Positions 58,228-64,000 of a stretch of DNA of 64,000 bases are shown here, one piece after another. The DNA is from Hetaerina americana. Lineage: Eukaryota > Arthropoda > Insecta > Odonata > Calopterygidae. Position 1 is the stretch's first letter. Each line of letters starts with the position of its first letter. A program made the position numbers and the translations under genes. The notes below the pieces were generated by a model that made no database searches, had not been told where the DNA came from, and saw nothing but the letters and a program-made list of their open reading frames with translations. The stretch lies in NCBI GenBank assembly GCA_022747635.1, contig JAKTNV010000003.1, positions 101,354,454 to 101,418,453 on the forward strand. The letters are read 5' to 3'.

Positions 58228-58496
58228 GCGCCACTAAATCCGTTTTTTACGCAAAATTTAATACAAGTTCGTTGTTGCAAATTTAAATCCATTTCTGAAA
58301 TTGTAAAAAATCGCCAACACACACAGAGATAGATGTACTCTTGGCTACGTAACTTTTGCAAATGTCAAGTTATGACACTAAGATTTAAAGGGAATATCAA
58401 CAACAGATGTACCAATTTAAAAAAAAAACAGAACTCAAATCGGAACGATGGGAGCGCCACACGGTGGTTATTCCGGGAACTTTTTGATCAATGTAG

Positions 58497-58508
58497 TATA
58501 TGTATATA

Positions 58509-58551
<43 letters not shown>

Positions 58552-58600
58552 GTGTATATATATGAATATATGTATTTATAAACACACACACATATATATT
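58497..58600. repeat. (TA)n tract, interrupted
   Basis: TA repeats with TTTACATA, TTTATGTG and AAACACACACAC interruptions, right of mariner copy 2 and left of the Penelope-like fragment. Confidence 0.9.
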
Positions 58601-59060
58601 TATAAGGGTGATTGCAGATTCTGTGTCCTCTCTTGGAAAGGGAATAAGGAATGGATCTTTTGGTATGAAATGGGTGGCAACTGTTATAATGGAAGTATTT
58701 GTTTGTTGGTCGGTTTTATACGTACAAAAATGAGGAATATTTTGTCTATTAATGATAAGTTTACATCTAAGAATGTGATTTGGGAGGAGGAAACGGAAGT
58801 ATTGAAGGAGACAAAGAGGACGAAACATTGACGTTGGAAATGAACGTTTTCAGGGAATCAGTACCATGTGGCCAGAGAAGGAAAATATCATCGGTATATC
58901 TGAGCCACAATAGAGGTTTCAGGAGTTGTTTTATCAGGAGTTTTTTCTCAGCGAGACCAGGAAAGAGGTTTGCATAGGAAGGGCTGAACCTACTGCCCAT
59001 GTCACAACCCTTGACCTGCAAGCTCTGCTATAACATTCTCCTCAGTTTCTTCCTTCTTTT
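58601..59060 (-). pseudogene. Penelope-like element reverse-transcriptase fragment
   Basis: Minus strand: GCDMGSRFSPSYANLFPGLA and LLWLRYTDDIFLLWPHGTDS (about 59010-58890). These match the Penelope-type order GxxMGSxxSPxxANLFMG and RYxDDIFxxW, followed by SLKTFISNVN. In the next frame come ITFLDVNLSL-like and VRIKPTNKQILPL (about 58770-58690). Frames are broken and the N-terminal part and GIY-YIG endonuclease are absent. It lies between two microsatellite tracts. It is the best coding evidence that Penelope-like elements occur here. Confidence 0.75.
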
Positions 59061-59165
59061 CCTTGATAAAATTGGCTTGACCACCGAAAAATCGAAAACG
59101 TGTGAGTTTCTTTTCTTTTTTGTGCAATTCGTTGTTTTGATTTTTGTTTGCTAGTGCTAACTTGA

Positions 59166-59210
59166 TGTATATTATATATATATATACACCTATGTATTAT
59201 ATATATCCAT

Positions 59211-59302
<92 letters not shown>

Positions 59303-59304
59303 AT
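59166..59304. repeat. (TA)n and (CA)n compound microsatellite
   Basis: TA (59168-59184), a CA run (about 59211-59247), then TA (59248-59300). The Val-Cys and Tyr-Ile repeat open frames here are artefacts. Confidence 0.95.
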
Positions 59305-59515
59305 GAAGGGGGTTTTGACTGGCAGTGGGATGTTGAAGACGGTAATAGAGGGGAGAATATTAGGCAAGCTAGGAAGGGGGAGAAATAAGATTGGGATGTT
59401 GGACCGAACGAAGGGAGAAATGAAGTGTACGAAGATGAAAAGGGGCTTATTCTCGAGTACGATGTTGGGTTGTGTAGTGAAAAGAGAATTATTTGGTAGC
59501 CTGTGTCCATGAAAA
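59305..59515 (+). pseudogene. LINE reverse-transcriptase C-terminal fragment
   Basis: Reads [20 protein letters not shown] then [20 protein letters not shown]. Same family tail as 425-650. It begins directly at the (TA)n tract. No core domain is attached. Confidence 0.6.
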
Positions 59516-62500
59516 AGCAACCTTAACCGGTGGATTACCTATAATAATAATAATGTTCCAATCCCTCAACATCACTCTCGAATCTTGTCCATTTATCTTC
59601 GCACGTATATTTGACGAAAGTAATATTTTTATCTTTGAATTTAGTCAATCTTAGAAAAAATTGGCAGATGAATTTGTAATTCCGCGCAAGCGGTGCGGTA
59701 CTTGATGGTGACATTTTATCTTTAGTATTTGCAATCCCTTCCGACTGGGTAATCTGATGAGAGCAAATAATATTAATTAATGGCAATTGATAATCCTTGA
59801 TTGTTTAAGCAGATCGTTGGAAATTTTCTAGTTCGAACGTTGAACGAATTGGAATGAGTTGACACATCGTCGGATTCTGTTAACCTTTCTCGCCTTCATT
59901 TTTATTTTACTTGGAGCAAAAACATTGTAGGTTTCACTAATTAATAAGACCAAAAAACTTGTAATAAGTACTACAAAAATAAAGCCGAATGTGTTGTGTA
60001 GTCGAGAGCATTTGTTACATTATTTTTTACAGTAAACTGAAAAAAGTGCCAATAAGAGTAGCGGATGAGCATTGTCAGAGCGTGTGCAGAAAACGATGCA
60101 AGTTTAATAACTGCAGGGTGGAAGTAGTCCCGTTATTGGCGTTCCATTGTGTGTTACATTCTTCGAGGACGTAAGGAGATGGATGCGGGTCTGAAATAAA
60201 TTACACGCCACGTCGTATTTTGTAGCAAGCGTTCAATCTAAACGCTTCAGAAGAATTTTTACGAATGAAAAGATGCCCGATCATTTTGGCTTGTCAGATT
60301 TGTGTGTCTGCCCATATATCAGTCTGTGTGCACGAAATCGGAGGGACTTGAAGAACGAAAGAGAGAGAGACATATCGGTTGAAGTGTCTGAAAATTTGAA
60401 ACTTTTAGTTGAGACTCTCCTATTAGTTTTTGAAATGGTAGTAATACTGAAAGTTATGAGAGCTGTAAGTGAGGCGTAGTGTGCAAACGACCTTGAAAAT
60501 ATCGACATTTCGGGGCATCGCCGGGGCAGCCAACATAGTGACTAGTCCCAAAGTCAGATCTATCCCATGGAGTTGCTCTATGGAAATTCGTAACCGTGTA
60601 ACTTTTACGTATTAATGATAATGTTAACAAGACATTTGAACTTCATGTTGGAAGAAAAAGTAATTTTTCATGGTTACTAATACAATCCCATTTTAACACA
60701 TGGGTCGCAGTTTCTACTACGGTTGGTAGTTAATAGAAATGCATCGGCCAATAAATAAGCTGTAGCAAAGCATAATTTGGATATTATGTATGTTTATTCA
60801 GTACTTCCTCTAACTGTATTTAGTATTTCTTGCAACCACCTCTCAAGGGTGTAAATACTATATTTTGGTGTTAAACGAATTTTTTTCAGTTTTGGATTTG
60901 TAATTTGAAGAGGAAAATATTCATAATTCCCAGAGTTCTTTCAATTTTGTACTATTTTTTTAGATCAGTTTTAGTCCTATAAACACGTATTTGAATATTA
61001 TATTTGAACGGCGCAATGCACAGAATTTGATTTCGTGCCTCCGAATTGTAACCTGTTCGAAGTGAACTTCGTTCATTAACCGACTTGTTTTCTTTTGCGC
61101 ATCCGAAGGTGAAGGTTATATGTTTGCTCACTAAAATTAAAAACTTTTATTCAACAAAAACAATGACTGATGAGTGAAAAGAAATTTTTGCCGTGAAATA
61201 ACTGTATCTCAAAGCTCACGCGTAGTCTTTAGTAATCATCCCCCACTTTATTGCACGTAATTCGCTGCGGTGGGATCCCTGTCGAAGCACAAAGGTGTTT
61301 ACCCTTTAACGGGGTCACAAGCCCGTGTTAAATAGTAAATTTTGGACATTTCGACGGTGTTTTTGTTGGTAATTGTGGGCGATGACACGGGCTGGTTAAT
61401 TTTCCGTTTACTTGGTTTGCTGATATTTGTCAAGAGAAAGACGTAAGGTTGTGATTTGAATTTGATGATACTTTGACTTAAGGAGTAGTTAATGTTTCCC
61501 TTAGGATTATGATAGGCCAAGTATAATCTCGCACCGAAATCAAACGAGTAATGCGGACCTCGATCTACGAGGTTAGGCTCGTAGGTTATGCTTCTCCCTT
61601 TAGACCTCAACGCCATCCATCGTCCTCCAACGAAAATATTTCTCCTGCTGAAATGGATTTTCACTTCTCTCAGTCTGGTGGGTTGTCTCATTTATGAAGG
61701 AGAATTAAAGTAACTAATACTTAAACCCTAAGTATTGGAGAACCTATGATAAAGGTTGGCAGTGCGCAGCGTTCATTTCTCTCGTTGCAATTAATATGTA
61801 TTTAGAAATACCTAGGTATCACAGGCTTGTGATACTTGACATCGTGAGAGAAGTGTTTTTAGTATCAACGTGGTACGGTCAGCTGTTTGAAGGAAAATGC
61901 TTAACTACGGCATGATATTATTCGGTGTTACGAAATACTCAAACAACGTATCGTGACCAACCCTTTCAGGCAAATGTGTTTAATTCTGAATCTAATTGAT
62001 AGTGACTCAAGTGTTCAGAATATAAATGTTCGCCTTGTAATCCACTCTGTCCACATAAATTCACATTTGCCTTGACGCCGAGAATCTCGCGTCAACCATT
62101 TCCAATATATGAAAGCACAGATGAGCATCATGTATCATCGTGCTCCATTTCGTACCATAATCATGGTACGAAATGCAGCACGAGTCTAAAATCGCCATTC
62201 CTCCTTTAGTGGAATATCCCCTAAGGCACTTGAATAAAAGTTGAGAGGGCGTTGATACAAAATTTGGATAATAAGAGACTTAGCTGTCATTATGCTTCAT
62301 TATAGTAATTAGTAACTTGGTTTGGTTGGATGGAAATAGTAAATGTTTTACCAGCATTGGAAAAGGACATTACTTGGGCATTGGCGATGGAGGAGGACGT
62401 CCTCAGCGAAGTAAACGAGCCCGTGCACCTGTTGAATATTTCCTTATCGTTTTCTTACATTGTTCGACCGAATGGAAAATGCTGAGCTGCTTTCCCAACT

Positions 62501-62661
62501 GGAAAGCAGCTCAGTAATTTTTTGCATAATGATACTATGTACACATTTAATGCCTTTTTCATTTTTCAGTCTTACTGTGTTTCATTAAATCTCGTAATTG
62601 TTCTAATCACAGTAGCTACGAAAAATGACGAAAATATTTTGGTTAAATTAATCGTTTTCAG
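59516..62661. other. AT-rich DNA with two hairpins, no gene recognised
   Basis: Only short open frames without motifs. Two clear hairpins: 62138-62158 with 62163-62183 (21-bp arms, one mismatch, loop AATC) and 62482-62495 with 62501-62514 (14-bp perfect arms, loop CAACT). Confidence 0.5.
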
Positions 62662-62892
62662 ATGACGTGATAGTCAAGTGGGTAGAATACTGGGTTATTG
62701 ACTTTGAGGGCTCGGGTTCGATTCTCGAGAACGCCTCTGGACACCCTCAACTTCACCCAAGCTGTGTGATTTTCCGGGTGCCATTCTTCCAGGGAAACCA
62801 TGGGCGGCACTGGGAAAGGAACTGCCCCCCCTACCCTGATATACGAATTTCACACGCCATTGGGCGTACTTGGAGAATTATCACCTATCAAA
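62662..62892 (+). repeat. tRNA-derived SINE, family A
   Basis: A-box TAGTCAAGTGGGTAG at 62671 and B-box GGGTTCGATTCTC at 62714. The body has CACCCAAGCTGTGTGATTTT, CAGGGAAACCATGG, CCTACCCTGATATACGAATT and TCACACGCC, collinear with the minus-strand copy at 2190-2443. Confidence 0.78.
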
Positions 62893-63925
62893 CTCAACCT
62901 CTGGGCTTTGGGTTTTTGAATCGTTTTCGGTGGTGGCTTACTTTTGGCTCAGTTAAATGGGAATTTGATCGGTTCCACTTGAGAGATGGGGGGCAGGCAG
63001 TAAGGTCGAGCGGTTGGACAGTGTGGGAATTGAATGAGCGGTTGGACAAAAAGTTGTGGCGAAATCGCGATTCGCAGATGCTGTAACTTATGCTGCTGCC
63101 TCTCAGTCCTCCAAGTACCTACCCAGCTTTATTCGCAATGCATCCAATCTCTGTGTTTTTATTCGCCGTGGTGCGCTCGAGAAATACGGGATTGTTTGGT
63201 AGGTATTAGTTTGAAAGAATGAAATTAGCGAAGGAGTTATGTGCTCTAAATAAAGTCGCTCAGGAAGCTGCCGGTTAGGAACGAATGTGACACCAGCAGG
63301 AGATGCATAGCTCCAGCCTACTATTCTTACTAGATTTTTAGAGAATCACTTTGAACTCCTTTTTACATAATATTCTTCAAGTTTCATTGGTCATCCATTG
63401 ATGCCTCAACGTATAAATTTTTCTTCCTTAATGCTCACGCTCTGATAATGTATCTGTTAATTCGGCCTTGTGTAAAAATTAAAAATGGGTGTACTTGTTT
63501 TGGCTAAGTTTTTTACTTATCGTCAATTGATCTCCTCAGACTACACGTTTCTTCCCAATGGAAAACTTGGGGAGTTCTTTGAATATTTTTGGCATTCAGT
63601 TTAAGTTTACCTTGGTGAACATCCAAATGGTGATGTTCCTGGAAACTCATGCCGACCTTCAATGCCCAATGATGCGATCACCCTACTGATCGGGAACATC
63701 TGGCTAATCAAAACCATTGATTGGTGAACGTAATTGCCGTATATTTTGGACCATTTCCCGTTCTGTCGGTTAAGCTTACTTGCGTCTTTGGGAAAGGCGT
63801 TTCATCATTGGCAAAAGCAATTTAGCAAGTTTTCTCCTGACTTTTTTCAAATCATTTACATACAGACATTTTTCTATGACGCATCACAAAGCAATTGCGA
63901 TTTTGATCGTTGAATTTTAATATAC
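62893..63925. other. no feature supported
   Basis: AT-rich, short open frames, no motif. GGTGATGTTCCTGG/CCAGATGTTCCCG-like half repeats near 63632 and 63695 are too short to call. Confidence 0.4.
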
Positions 63926-63952
63926 ATTCACACACACACACACACACACACT

Positions 63953-64000
<48 letters not shown>
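63926..64000. repeat. (CA)n(TA)n microsatellite at the window end
   Basis: A CA run (about 63928-63965, one CT interruption) passes into TA repeats that continue beyond the window. Confidence 0.95.

Larger units (their letters stand above)
52640..58496 (-). mobile_element. mariner copy 2, with inverted duplicated end and split by a LINE
   Basis: Starts at 52640 (CTACCTTGATCAAAAAGTTC) and ends at 58496, next to TA at 58497-58498. The right 148 bp (58349-58496) are the normal 5' end of this family. The left 148 bp (52640-52787) are not the normal 3' end but an inverted copy of the same 5' end, joined inside the transposase gene at codons for DIPKT. A Jockey-type LINE with a 12-bp duplication (53699-58215) is nested within. 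Without the LINE the element would be about 1.33 kb with 148-bp inverted ends. Confidence 0.88.

Overview
This window looks like nuclear DNA of an arthropod, probably an insect, but the species cannot be fixed from sequence alone. The evidence is spliced coding exons with consensus splice sites and a long intron, several transposon classes typical of arthropods (mariner, Jockey-type LINE, CR1-like LINE, Penelope-like elements, tRNA-derived SINEs), long (TA)n microsatellites, and AT-rich DNA broken by GC/CpG-rich islands. There is no operon structure, rRNA gene or CRISPR array.

Host gene. Only one cellular protein-coding gene is well supported, on the + strand. A GC-rich, CpG-rich island (about 9.94-12.56 kb) contains the first coding exon (ATG at 11825, donor at 12003/12004). 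A 16.85 kb intron follows. One very large exon (28854-32592) encodes about 1,250 residues of low-complexity, Ser- and acid-rich, probably disordered protein. The exons match in phase: exon 1 ends with two bases of a codon and exon 2 supplies the third. The protein is not recognised. Further exons, if any, probably lie beyond the window, because none is evident in the following 31 kb.

Mobile DNA. Positions 1-5000 hold SINEs, a Penelope-like terminal block between (TA)n tracts with hammerhead-ribozyme-like motifs, and a decayed CR1-like LINE. The big intron holds a decayed mariner, SINEs, two fold-back elements, two GC-rich patches and a CR1-like LINE interrupted by a fold-back insertion with a 15-bp target duplication. 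From 34 to 48 kb there are scattered SINE and LINE fossils. The 48.1-59.5 kb segment is a nested transposon cluster. It has a structurally intact mariner (48770-50102) embedded in (TA)n, and a second, nearly identical mariner (52640-58496) whose 3' end has been replaced by an inverted copy of its 5' end. That second copy is itself split by a near-complete 4.5 kb Jockey-type LINE with a 12-bp target duplication. Penelope-like reverse-transcriptase remains and more (TA)n/(CA)n follow. The last 4.5 kb has a SINE, hairpins and a terminal (CA)n(TA)n tract.

Most notable pattern. Several otherwise unrelated-looking palindromic repeats and Penelope-like ends share one signature: GAAA, then a short self-complementary helix, then U plus A/C/U. 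This is the 3' half of a hammerhead ribozyme. In four of the fold-back repeats it is followed by an AT-rich block and a TGTGGAA-like block. At 1697-1751 (minus strand) a nearly full hammerhead fold can be drawn. All structural statements were made by eye, without folding software or database searches.
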